Source: Myxococcales bacterium (GTDB lineage Bacteria > Myxococcota > Myxococcia > Myxococcales > Myxococcaceae). Taken from it: DNA of 64,000 nt. The DNA lies in contig JAUXRI010000287.1 in the NCBI GenBank assembly GCA_030681895.1, positions 1 through 64,000 on the forward strand, written 5' to 3'. Shown in pieces: positions 35,069-43,459 of this stretch. The notes under the pieces are model-generated. The model saw only the letters and a list, made by a program, of their open reading frames with translations. It had not been told where the DNA came from and searched no databases. Position numbers and translations under genes: made by a program. Numbering within the stretch: position 1 is the stretch's first letter; each line of letters opens with the position of its first letter.

Positions 35069-35132
35069 TGACACGTCGCTCGAGTGTCAACCCGTCACTT
35101 AACAGCGACGGACACGTTGACCCGTCGGAGCG

Positions 35133-36560
35133 TCACACCCGGTACGTCTTCTCGAACAGCACGGCGCCCTGCCCATCGTGGAACACCACGCGCACCTCGC
35201 CAGTCATCGGCTGGCAGTGGAGCGCGACGTAGTTGTTGTCGCCGCTCGCGTAGTCCCACCGTGGCTTGTTGAGCACGCGGAAGAGCGGGTTCGCCGACTG
35301 GGCGCCCGGGCCTGCGAGCACCTCGACGGCGCGGGAGCCGGGGCCGCTCATCGACACCGTGCCGGCGCTCGCGAAGTGATGGTCGCCCGACACCCAGAGC
35401 ACGCCGGTGATGTTCTCGTCTTCGATGAAGCGCAGCACCTCGAGCCGTTGCTTCTGGTACGCGCGCCACGCGTCGGTGTTGAAGGCCGAGAAGCCGAAGT
35501 CGGTGATAGGCACCGAGTTCATCACCAGCTTGATGCGCGCGGTGCTGGCCTTGAGCGCGTTCTGGAACCAGAGCTGCTGCGCCTGGGAAATCATCTCGTG
35601 GTTGCCGTTGAGCAGGCTCGACGGCTTGCGCTCACCACGGGTGTCGAGCGCGAAGACCTCGACGGCGTCGCCCCACACGAACGAGCGCCACAGCCGGCTC
35701 GGCGCCATCTCATGCCGGCGAATCGGGAGCGCTTCGAAGAAGGCCTGGCGCGCGACGAGCATCTTCGCGTCGGAGATGGTCTCGGGGTTGAAGTTGTTCG
35801 TCACCTCGTGGTCGTCCCAGGTGGCGATCACCGACGTGCTGGCGCGTAAGGAACGGTAGGCCTCACGCGAGAGGCTCTCGTTCCACTTCGTGCGGTACTC
35901 GGAGAGCGTGTCGGCGCCGTCGTTGTACGAGGTGTCGCCGAGCAGGAAGAACGCAGCGAGGTCGGTGCGGCCACCCGCGTGCCGCAGCGGGTTCGCCGGG
36001 CCTGAAGACGTACAGGAGCACGCGCCGAAGACGAGCGGCTCCATCGCACCAGCAGGGAGCGCCGCGCGGAACCGGCCCAACACGCTGCGCACGGGGCCAC
36101 TGCTCGTCTCCTCCACGAAGGCGTAGCGATAGCTCGCGCCCGGAGTGAGCTGCTGCACGTCGAGCAACACGAAGCCGCCATCACCCGGCGTCACCGGCAC
36201 GTCGGCGGCGAGCTGCGCGTACGTGTCCTGCTCCATGCGCCACACCTTGAGCCGCAAGGGCGCGCTGCCGTCGTAGCGCGTGGAGAGGATGACGCGCTCG
36301 GAGGTGGCGTCACCCGACGAGATGCCGAAGCCGAACTGCATCGACGTCGCCCACGCCTCGGGGCTCTCGACGGGGATTCCCGCGTCGACGCCATTCATCG
36401 CGCCAGCGTCGGCAGCGCCTGCGTCTTCGCCCCGCATGCCACCGTCGACGCCATCGAGCGGCTCGTCCATCGCGACGTTCATGAGCGCTGGCACCTGGCC
36501 ACAGCCCGCCCACGCGCCGCCGACCGCCACCACCCGGAGGAATTGCCGTCGCGTCGTCAT
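35133..36560 (-). CDS. PhoD-like phosphatase/phosphodiesterase (exported by Tat)
   Basis: 475 aa. The ATG at 36560 gives a twin-arginine signal (TTRRQFLRVVAVG) ending in a lipobox-like AGC. A low-complexity Asp/Gly/Ala linker follows to about 60. The PhoD layout then appears: an N-terminal Fn3-like module (about 75-170), FGACSC, GDTSYND, TWDDHEVTNNF, and SGDHHFA with metal-binding Asp, Asn and His residues. These enzymes cleave phosphomonoesters and diesters outside the cytoplasm using Ca and Fe. The linker is longer than usual. Confidence 0.88.
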   Translation of the reverse strand: MTTRRQFLRVVAVGGAWAGCGQVPALMNVAMDEPLDGVDGGMRGEDAGAADAGAMNGVDAGIPVESPEAWATSMQFGFGISSGDATSERVILSTRYDGSAPLRLKVWRMEQDTYAQLAADVPVTPGDGGFVLLDVQQLTPGASYRYAFVEETSSGPVRSVLGRFRAALPAGAMEPLVFGACSCTSSGPANPLRHAGGRTDLAAFFLLGDTSYNDGADTLSEYRTKWNESLSREAYRSLRASTSVIATWDDHEVTNNFNPETISDAKMLVARQAFFEALPIRRHEMAPSRLWRSFVWGDAVEVFALDTRGERKPSSLLNGNHEMISQAQQLWFQNALKASTARIKLVMNSVPITDFGFSAFNTDAWRAYQKQRLEVLRFIEDENITGVLWVSGDHHFASAGTVSMSGPGSRAVEVLAGPGAQSANPLFRVLNKPRWDYASGDNNYVALHCQPMTGEVRVVFHDGQGAVLFEKTYRV

Positions 36561-36600
36561 GGACAGCGCGCGTAGCAAAAGAGAAACCGTTCGGTCAGGT

Positions 36601-36629
36601 CATCTGCGGACTCCATTCTCACGCAGATG
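36601..36629. promoter_or_regulatory. 8-bp inverted repeat between divergent genes
   Basis: CATCTGCG (36601-36608) and CGCAGATG (36622-36629) are perfect inverted repeats with a 13-base spacer, midway between the PhoD-like gene (start 36560) and the LRR gene (start 36660). The symmetry and position suit a shared operator. Confidence 0.45.
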
Positions 36630-36659
36630 CTTCGACCGAGCGCTGTACGGTCGGCGTCC

Positions 36660-38108
36660 ATGAGCGTCTTGAAGCGCATCTGCGCCGAGCCGGCGAACCT
36701 CGAGCTGCGGCTCGTCTACGCGGATCAGCTCAGCGAGCGTGGCGACCCGCGCGGCACCTTCATCGCGCAGCAGTGCCAGCTGAGCCGCACCGACCGGCTC
36801 GACGAGGCCTATGCACCGCTCTTCGCCAGCACCCGGCGGCTCGAGGCGAAACACGCAGCGACCTGGCTGGGCGACCTCACGCCGCCGGAGCCCGGCGACT
36901 TCTCGCGCCTCGGGGTGAGCTCGACGTTCAACGCCGTCTTCAAGAACGGCTTTCTGTACCGCATCGCGACGACCGAAGAGGACCTGGCCTCGCGGTGGAA
37001 GACGCTGAGTGAGCGTGAGCCCATCGCGGGCGTCGAGCTGCTGGTCGGCGAGTCCGTCGACGCGGTGGAGCGGCCCGAGGCGGCCGGCTTTCGCGCGCTG
37101 AAGCTCTCTCCAGACCGCTGGTTCACCGCGAACTCCGTGGGCACCGCACTCGCGTGGGGCATGCCGCTGCTGGAAGACCTCGACCTGTCTGGCTGCGACC
37201 TGGGTCCGACTGGCGCGCGGCTGCTCGTCAACCTCGAGACCGACCTCGGCGACTCGTTCGACGGGTGGAAAGCGCCGCCTCCGTTTCGGAACGGCCAGCT
37301 GAAGCACCTCGTCTTGCACGGGTCCGGGCTCCACGACGAAGGCGCGCTGCTGCTCTTCGGCGCCGAGTCACTCGTGGGGCTGCGCACGCTCACCCTCTCG
37401 CAGTGTCGGCTGACGCAGGCCGCGACGCTCGACGCGCTGAAACGTTCGCCTCACCTCATGGGGCTGATCAGCGTCTCGCTCTCTGGGAACAAGGAGCTCG
37501 GCGGCCACTTCACGCAGCTCGCAGGGTGGGACGCGCTCCCGAAGCTCGAGCGGCTGGCGTTGCCGCAGACCGTGACGGCGAGCGACGTGCGCGCGCTGTT
37601 TCCAACGCCGTCGAAGGCGCTCCGCGAGTTCGACCTCACCAGCGCGAAGGCGTTGCTGACGGCACCCGCTGCGGTGCTCGCGCTCGCAGAGGCCTTCACC
37701 TCCCTCGACCTCGGGCTCACGGCTGTCGGTGATGACGGCTGGGCGGAGCTAATGCCGGCGCCAGCGCTCCGTCGGCTGGTGGAGCTGCACGCGAACGGGT
37801 GCTCGCTCTCTGACGACGCCATCGAGGTGCTGACGACGAAGGGCCCCAGCCGCCTCGTCACGCTCGACCTCTCGAGCAACAAGCTGACCGACGCTGGCGT
37901 GACGATGCTCGCCGAGTGGCCGGGTCTCGAGCACGTCACGCACCTGCGCCTGGGCAACAACCGCAAGGTGACGGCGGCGGGCTATCGCGCGCTGATGAAA
38001 GCTGAGTCCTTCACGCCCGCGATGCTCGACGTCGGGAAGGTGAGCGACGCGAAGCTCCTCGCTGCGCTGAAGGAGCGCTTCGGGCCGACGGCGGTCATCG
38101 CCGGCTGA
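36660..38108 (+). CDS. TIGR02996-domain protein with leucine-rich (RNI-like) repeats
   Basis: 482 aa. The ATG at 36660 starts the TIGR02996 repeat-companion motif at once (ICAEPANLELRLVYADQLSE, then RGDPRGTFI). The rest consists of about ten LRR-like units with LxxLxLxxN/C patterns (LEDLDLSGCDLG, LRTLTLSQCRLT, LVTLDLSSNKLTDAG), as in ribonuclease-inhibitor-like folds. These proteins are common in Myxococcota and Planctomycetota and are thought to bind proteins. There is no signal peptide, so it is cytosolic. Confidence 0.85.
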   Translation: MSVLKRICAEPANLELRLVYADQLSERGDPRGTFIAQQCQLSRTDRLDEAYAPLFASTRRLEAKHAATWLGDLTPPEPGDFSRLGVSSTFNAVFKNGFLYRIATTEEDLASRWKTLSEREPIAGVELLVGESVDAVERPEAAGFRALKLSPDRWFTANSVGTALAWGMPLLEDLDLSGCDLGPTGARLLVNLETDLGDSFDGWKAPPPFRNGQLKHLVLHGSGLHDEGALLLFGAESLVGLRTLTLSQCRLTQAATLDALKRSPHLMGLISVSLSGNKELGGHFTQLAGWDALPKLERLALPQTVTASDVRALFPTPSKALREFDLTSAKALLTAPAAVLALAEAFTSLDLGLTAVGDDGWAELMPAPALRRLVELHANGCSLSDDAIEVLTTKGPSRLVTLDLSSNKLTDAGVTMLAEWPGLEHVTHLRLGNNRKVTAAGYRALMKAESFTPAMLDVGKVSDAKLLAALKERFGPTAVIAG

Positions 38109-38114
38109 ACGTCG

Positions 38115-39311
38115 TCACTTCACGACAGACACCTCGACGCGCCGGTTGAGCGAGCGCCCCTGCGCGGTGGCGTTCTCGGCCACCGGCTTCGCCTTGCCGA
38201 ACCCCTTCGACGACAGCCGGCCCGCGTCGACGCCCTGCTTCGTCAGCCAGCCCACCACGGCCTTCGCGCGACGCTCCGAGAGTTCGACGTTGTACGCGTC
38301 GGTGTTGGTGGAGTCGGTGTGGCCCTCGATGAGCACCTTCGTCGAGGGGCTGGCCTTCAGCGCGGCGGCGAGCTCCTCGAGCGTGGGCGTCGACTCGGGC
38401 AGCGGCACGTCGCTGTTGGTGGCGAAGCGGATTCCGTAGAGCACCACGCGCCCGCTCGTCTGCAGGGAGCGGCCGACCCGTCCCGTCTTCCTCGGCGTGC
38501 AGTCAGGCGGCGAGGTGCTCTTCTCGGCCTCCCAGGCACCCGAGAGCTCGCCGTTCAGGAACCAGATGCCCCAGAGGTTGCCGCCCTCTTTCGCAGCGAA
38601 CGTCACCGCGCCTTCTCGATTGACGGCGCCTTCTTCGTCCTCTTCGAGCCACGTCAGCCGCGCGGTGGGGCCGCTCACGGTGCCGAAGAGGTACGCGCGT
38701 TGGCCGTAGCAGCCGTACAGCGCGTCGCCGTCCTGCTCGAGCTTCATCACGCCGTAGCTCGAGTCGTAGAGGCCCGCGAAGCGCTTGTTCGCAGACGGCG
38801 TCGTGCGCGCGCCGAGCAGGTCGACCTCGGCGAGCTCGGTGTACTGCTCGTGGCCCCAGTTGCCCGTCACCACCAGCTTCACCTGCTTCGCCAGCACGCC
38901 CTTGAGCGGGAACGTCGCCTTCTTCCCCTTCGGCACGGTGTACGAGCCGACCTTCGTGAAGGCGCCGCCTTCGGGCTTGAGCCACAGCTCGACCCCCTTC
39001 GAGGAGATGCCCGGGTAGCTCTCCTCCTCGTTGCTCTCGTTCGACAGCACCAGCGTGTCGAGGCGCCAGGTGGCGTCGAGCTGCCAGACGAAGGTGCCGG
39101 TCAGCGTGCCGTTGGGTGAACACCACCCAACCGTCGGGTCACCATCGGCGAGCCGCCACGCGCTCCACGAGCCGACCCCGGTGCCGAAGCTGCCCGAGTC
39201 TTCGCTGAGCACCGTGCCGTTGTCGAAGTCGAGCGCGTCGACGAGCGGCTCCTTCGGCGCCGCCTTCGGAGCCGCTGCCATCACTGCCATCACCGCGAGC
39301 CAGGTCGTCAT
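38115..39311 (-). CDS. OmpA-family protein with discoidin-like N-terminal domain
   Basis: 398 aa. The ATG at 39311 gives a short signal (TTWLAVMAVMAAAPKA). Residues about 25-150 form a discoidin-like (NPCBM-like) beta-sandwich: WSAWRLADGDPTVGWC and LDTLVLSNESN. A middle beta domain spans about 155-270. The C-terminal OmpA peptidoglycan-binding domain spans about 275-398, with EGHTDSTNTDAYN, LSERRAKAV and GRSLNRRVEVSVVK. It likely ties a ligand-binding surface domain to peptidoglycan. Confidence 0.85.
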   Translation of the reverse strand: MTTWLAVMAVMAAAPKAAPKEPLVDALDFDNGTVLSEDSGSFGTGVGSWSAWRLADGDPTVGWCSPNGTLTGTFVWQLDATWRLDTLVLSNESNEEESYPGISSKGVELWLKPEGGAFTKVGSYTVPKGKKATFPLKGVLAKQVKLVVTGNWGHEQYTELAEVDLLGARTTPSANKRFAGLYDSSYGVMKLEQDGDALYGCYGQRAYLFGTVSGPTARLTWLEEDEEGAVNREGAVTFAAKEGGNLWGIWFLNGELSGAWEAEKSTSPPDCTPRKTGRVGRSLQTSGRVVLYGIRFATNSDVPLPESTPTLEELAAALKASPSTKVLIEGHTDSTNTDAYNVELSERRAKAVVGWLTKQGVDAGRLSSKGFGKAKPVAENATAQGRSLNRRVEVSVVK

Positions 39312-39360
39312 GGGCGTGTTCTGGCAGGAACGATGCGCGGTGGGCAGCGTCGGGCGAGTC

Positions 39361-39397
39361 ACCTGATCTGCATCAGTCGCGCGCGCGGTCATCAGGT
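39361..39397. promoter_or_regulatory. Inverted repeat before the secreted protein gene
   Basis: ACCTGAT (39361-39367) and ATCAGGT (39391-39397) form a 7-bp inverted repeat across 23 bases, 12 bases before the ATG at 39409 and 50 bases before the divergent OmpA-type gene. It may be an operator; seven base pairs is short, so chance is possible. Confidence 0.3.
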
Positions 39398-39408
39398 AGC
39401 ATTCGAAC

Positions 39409-40167
39409 ATGCTGCTCACGCTCCTCGCCGTCAGCCTCGCCACCTCGCCGGAGTTCTCGTTCGCCTTCAGCAACGGCGACGGCACGCAGCTGCTCGCGCT
39501 CGAGCCGCTCACTGCGCCTTCGGAGCTGAACAGGGTCGCCTGTGACGGGCGGGTGCTCGACGTGAAGTACGTGCGCGAGCAGCCGGCCGGCGCGAAGGAC
39601 ACCGGCCGTCAGACCGCGCGCAACTTCGCGCAGGTGAAGGGCTCGTTGTTCACGCCGGTGAAGGGCACGCTGCCCGTCGAGACGGTCTGCCTGCTGGGCA
39701 CCACGAAGGCGTTCTCGAAGCGCACGCTCGAGGCCGTCACGCCTCGGGATGACGAGCGCTGCGACGCCAGCACCGAAGCGCTCATGGTCGGCCTCGAGAA
39801 GCGCAAGCTCGCGCAGTGCAGCGCCACCGGCGCGTTGAAGGCCGGGCGGATGACGTTCGCGAAGTACGAGGTCGAGAAGGACAGCGCGCTCGCCATCGTC
39901 GTGCTCCTGCCGAACACGGGAACTCCGGCCGTTCGCCGCTTCCCGGCGAAGTGGGAGAAGGACAGCCCGAGCTGCTGGCGCGCCGACGATGGCTGCGAGT
40001 TCGACTCGACGAACTATCGCGTCGCGTTCGTGATGCGCGGGCCTGCTGGCCTCGAGCTCTTCGCGCGCTGGGCGGGTCCCGAGGGTGAGAACGTCGAGCT
40101 GCTTCGCGTCACGGGGAGCGAGCTGAAGGTCATCGCCAGCTCCAGTCGCTACTGGGCACCCGAGTAG
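39409..40167 (+). CDS. Secreted protein of unknown function
   Basis: 252 aa. A short signal peptide (about 1-12, LLTLLAVSLATS) is followed by a mixed alpha/beta domain with five cysteines that could form disulfides (VACDG, TVCLLG, DERCDAS, LAQCSA, SCWRADDGCEF). No family recognised. It is divergent from the OmpA/discoidin gene; they may be coregulated through the inverted repeat between them. Confidence 0.65.
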   Translation: MLLTLLAVSLATSPEFSFAFSNGDGTQLLALEPLTAPSELNRVACDGRVLDVKYVREQPAGAKDTGRQTARNFAQVKGSLFTPVKGTLPVETVCLLGTTKAFSKRTLEAVTPRDDERCDASTEALMVGLEKRKLAQCSATGALKAGRMTFAKYEVEKDSALAIVVLLPNTGTPAVRRFPAKWEKDSPSCWRADDGCEFDSTNYRVAFVMRGPAGLELFARWAGPEGENVELLRVTGSELKVIASSSRYWAPE

Positions 40168-40203
40168 GGAGCGCGAAAGCGCCGCGTGCCATAGAGTCGC
40201 GCC

Positions 40204-40494
40204 GTGAGCGCGCGGCCGTGGTTCTTGTGGAGCGTCGAGATGACCGAAGAGGTCTTCCGCGAACGCCTGCGCGACGACGACGCTGCCATTCGTGCGCAGT
40301 GGCAGGGGCTGTTGATGCGTGAGGCTCGCTGGCACGAGGTCTGGCAGTACCTTCGGCTGCGAGACGTGCTCGGGAACTGGGACAACATTCAGCGTCACCT
40401 CGGCCGCAAGCGAGAGTTCTGGGTGTGGTTGATCGACGGTTGGCGGAAGGATGGGTTGCTGGATGACGCCACGACTGACGCCCCTGCAACGTGA
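40204..40494 (+). CDS. Small Trp-rich protein overlapping an AbiEii-type gene (possible antitoxin)
   Basis: 96 aa from a GTG. Nine tryptophans (residues 6, 9, 33, 43, 47, 59, 73, 75, 80) in a helical, highly charged sequence with an acidic tail. It overlaps the start of the nucleotidyltransferase gene by 32 bases, so the two are coexpressed. AbiEii-type toxins normally pair with AbiEi, a winged-helix antitoxin, and this is nothing like it. I infer an antitoxin or substrate adaptor, without direct proof. Confidence 0.6.
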   Translation: MSARPWFLWSVEMTEEVFRERLRDDDAAIRAQWQGLLMREARWHEVWQYLRLRDVLGNWDNIQRHLGRKREFWVWLIDGWRKDGLLDDATTDAPAT

Positions 40495-41116
40495 GCTGCT
40501 CGACGCCTTCTTCGCCCGAACGCAGACGCTCTTCCTGACGGGCGGTGGGGTGCTGGTCGGCTTCGACTTCGGCCACCGCACCACGGACGACCTCGACCTG
40601 TTCGGTTTTCCAGAGGTCGACCTCGACGAAGCCGAACGTGTGCTCACTGATGCTGCCCTTGCCGTTGGCGCCACCACGCAGAGCATGAGCAGGCACTCCG
40701 ACTTCCGACGGTGGCTCGCGGTCAGAGGCGAAGAGCGCTGTGTCGTCGACCTGGTTCGCGACCGTGCGCCCGCCGTCGAGCGAGAGAAGCGTCGGGCCGG
40801 AGCGTTGATTCTGGACACGCGGAGAGAGATTGCCGCCAACAAAGTCGCCGCGCTCGTCGGCCGAAGCGAGCCCAGAGACCTCGTCGACCTCAAGCTGCTG
40901 CTCGAGGCCGGTGAGCCGCTGGAGCAGGCGCTGACCGACGCGATGTCGAAGGACGCAGGCGTCGATGCCGCGACGGTGGCCTGGGCGCTCGAGTCACTCA
41001 GAATCGGCCCGACCGCGCACCTTCCCGGTGGTGCCGACCCGGTCGCCATCGACTCGTTCCGCAAGGGGCTCGTGGTCAAACTCCGAGCGATGGCGCTCGC
41101 CTCCACGCCGAAGTGA
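40463..41116 (+). CDS. AbiEii/AbiGii-family nucleotidyltransferase
   Basis: 217 aa from the ATG at 40463. The polymerase-beta-like catalytic core is clear: LTGGGVLVGF (residues 25-34) followed by TTDDLDLF (40-47), giving the GG and DxD metal site. A later basic RREIAANKVAALVGR and RDLVDLKLLLE element is typical of PF08843. Family toxins add nucleotides to tRNA ends and stop growth. It follows the Trp-rich gene with a 32-base overlap. Confidence 0.87.
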   Translation: MTPRLTPLQRELLDAFFARTQTLFLTGGGVLVGFDFGHRTTDDLDLFGFPEVDLDEAERVLTDAALAVGATTQSMSRHSDFRRWLAVRGEERCVVDLVRDRAPAVEREKRRAGALILDTRREIAANKVAALVGRSEPRDLVDLKLLLEAGEPLEQALTDAMSKDAGVDAATVAWALESLRIGPTAHLPGGADPVAIDSFRKGLVVKLRAMALASTPK

Positions 41117-41122
41117 CCAGCG

Positions 41123-42700
41123 TTACGCGCTCGCGCCGAGCGACTCGACCAGCTTCTCGCGACTGACGCGCAGGAACCCGGTGTTGAAGCGCAGCATCAG
41201 CTGCGAGCCGGCAGCCAGCACCAGCGCGACGCCGCTCATCACCAGTCCGCTCCACTGCGGCACCGACTGAAACAGCGCCGACGACGCCATGAAGAGCGCG
41301 CCGCCACCACCGAACACCGTCGCCATCGTCGCCAGCACCACCACCAGCGGAGGCCGCGCGCCTCGCATCCCGCTCTTCGTCAACGGGTGCGGCTGCCAGA
41401 TGCTGACGAACTGCCCGATGGTCGACACCAGGAAGAACGAACACGCCGCGACCGCCACGCCGAGGAACAGCGCCGACAGGTCGGTGTAGCCCGACAACAC
41501 CATCAACCCGAACAGCAGCGCCGTCTGCACGCCCTGCCACGCCGCGAACGCCCACTGCTTGCCCTGGAGCACCGCGCGCTCCTCGATGGGAAGCAGGAAC
41601 AACGCCTTCACGCCATGACGGTCGAGGCCGAACTGGTTGAACAGCAGGTTGGTGCTCGACAGCCCCGCGTAGAGGAACGCCGCCGGCACCACCCACGAGC
41701 CGCGGTTGAAGAACTGCGCGAGCGGCCCACGAATGAGCACCACCGTCAGCGGCGGCATCAACAACATCATCCGTCCCGGAAGGCTGGTGGTGAGCGTCTC
41801 CCACTGCAGCCGCGCGACGCCCCACGAGGCAGACCGGAAGCTCCACAGCTTCTTCGCGGGCCCGGCCTTCGAGATGGTCGACAGCGGCTTCTCACGCGAG
41901 ACGAGCAGGTACGCGGCTACCAGCGACACCAGCGTCAGCGCCACCACGGGGACCAGCTTCACCGGCACGCCGCTCCACTCCCCGGTGTACGGCGCGCGCG
42001 CGGCCTCGAGCAGCTGCCCCACCGGCGTCACCCGGCCAATCGATTGCGACACCACGCCGACGGCCGTCTGCCGCCTCGACGTCAGCACCCGCATCACCGC
42101 CGGCGAGCCGAACGACAACAGCAGCGCCATCACCGGCAACACGATGAGCACGATGCGCGCCTGTTTCGACACGCGCTGCGCGAGCGAGGCCACCATCAGC
42201 TGAATCGACATGGTGGTGACGACGCAGCAGACGAGCGCGAGCAGCATGAACGGGGTCGCGCGCGGCGCCGCGAAGCTCACCCCACCGCAGACGCCCACCA
42301 GCGCCAACAACTCCGTCGCGGCCAGCACCTCGGTCGAGCCCGCCACCAGTTCTGCTGCGAACAGCGCGCGTGGGTGCACCGGGTAGGCCTGCAGCGACTC
42401 CCACGGCAGCTGCCGGCTCGCGCCTCCAATGCCAGCGAACGCGCCACCGAGGACCGTGAGGGCTGTCAGGAAAATCGCGATGGCCGAGAGGTTGCGCTCC
42501 ACCTCACCGTCACCCTGCAGGCTCCCACCGAGCAGGTAGCCGATGAAGCTGAGGCCCACGACGAAGGGCACGACAAAAACCGTGAAGGCGAAGAGAATCA
42601 TCAGCCAGCTGGCGACGACGCCGAGCGTGCCGAACTGCTTTCGGGCCCGGTTGAAGCTGCCCTCGAGGTGCGCGGTGATGACGGCGCGAACGGCGCTCAC
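41123..42700 (-). CDS. ABC transporter permease
   Basis: 525 aa with about 12 hydrophobic segments in two similar halves split by a basic loop near 270-300. It is larger than the usual six-helix ABC-2 permease and may therefore act without a second subunit. The GTG at 42700 overlaps the ATPase stop by four bases (GTGA); a GTG two codons earlier is also possible. No motif tells the substrate. Last gene of the DUF4132 / kinase / ATPase / permease operon. Confidence 0.82.
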   Translation of the reverse strand: MSAVRAVITAHLEGSFNRARKQFGTLGVVASWLMILFAFTVFVVPFVVGLSFIGYLLGGSLQGDGEVERNLSAIAIFLTALTVLGGAFAGIGGASRQLPWESLQAYPVHPRALFAAELVAGSTEVLAATELLALVGVCGGVSFAAPRATPFMLLALVCCVVTTMSIQLMVASLAQRVSKQARIVLIVLPVMALLLSFGSPAVMRVLTSRRQTAVGVVSQSIGRVTPVGQLLEAARAPYTGEWSGVPVKLVPVVALTLVSLVAAYLLVSREKPLSTISKAGPAKKLWSFRSASWGVARLQWETLTTSLPGRMMLLMPPLTVVLIRGPLAQFFNRGSWVVPAAFLYAGLSSTNLLFNQFGLDRHGVKALFLLPIEERAVLQGKQWAFAAWQGVQTALLFGLMVLSGYTDLSALFLGVAVAACSFFLVSTIGQFVSIWQPHPLTKSGMRGARPPLVVVLATMATVFGGGGALFMASSALFQSVPQWSGLVMSGVALVLAAGSQLMLRFNTGFLRVSREKLVESLGASA

Positions 42701-43443
42701 AGCCACGAGAGGCCGACCTTCTGTTCTCCACCGACGAGGCCGACGAAGAGCGACTCGAGCGTGCCGGTGCCGCGGCCCAGCTCGTCATGCGTGCCCCACG
42801 CCTTCAGCTTCCCCTCGTCGATGATGGCGATACGCGGGCACAGCCGCTCGACCACTTCGAGGATGTGGCTGGTGAGCACGAGGGTGACGCCGCGCTGCTG
42901 CAACGAGAGGAGGATGTCTTTGATGGTGCGGTTGGTGACGGCGTCGATGCCTTCGAACGGCTCGTCGAGGAACACCAGCCGCGGCGCGTGAATGAGGGCG
43001 GAGCACAACGCGAGCTTCTTCTTCATGCCGAACGAGTAGTCCGTCACCAGCGTGCGCGTGCCCGGCCGCAGGTCGAGCGTGTCGAAGAGCTCCTGCGCGC
43101 GGGTGTCGATGAGGCTGTCTTCGAGCCCGTACATGCGTCCGACGAAACGAAGGTACTGCGGGCCGGTCAGCAGCTCGAGCAGCGCCATGTCTTCGGGCAT
43201 CACGCCCATCAACCGCCGCGCCTCGAGGCCACGCGACGCGATGTCGAGCCCCAGCACCGAGATGGAGCCGCTCGTCACGTCGATGAGTCCCGTCGCCATC
43301 TTGATGGTGGTGGACTTGCCGGCGCCGTTGCGACCGAGCAGCCCGACGAAGTCACCTTCGTTGATGGTGAGTGAGAGGTCGTCGACGGCCACCTTCTCGC
43401 CAAAGCGCTTGGTGACGTTGCGGAGCTCGAGTGCTGCAGGCAT
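42697..43443 (-). CDS. ABC transporter ATP-binding protein
   Basis: 248 aa with complete nucleotide-binding elements: Walker A GRNGAGKST, Q-loop region GVMPEDMALLELL, signature YSFGMKKKLALC (the usual LSGGQ reads YSFGM), Walker B LVFLDEP, and the switch His in TSHILE. The SFGM signature is typical of ABC-2/drug-type importer-exporter ATPases. AAGGAAAG precedes the ATG. Partner of the permease that overlaps it. Confidence 0.92.
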   Translation of the reverse strand: MPAALELRNVTKRFGEKVAVDDLSLTINEGDFVGLLGRNGAGKSTTIKMATGLIDVTSGSISVLGLDIASRGLEARRLMGVMPEDMALLELLTGPQYLRFVGRMYGLEDSLIDTRAQELFDTLDLRPGTRTLVTDYSFGMKKKLALCSALIHAPRLVFLDEPFEGIDAVTNRTIKDILLSLQQRGVTLVLTSHILEVVERLCPRIAIIDEGKLKAWGTHDELGRGTGTLESLFVGLVGGEQKVGLSWL

Positions 43444-43459
43444 CGGGTGAGACTTTCCT

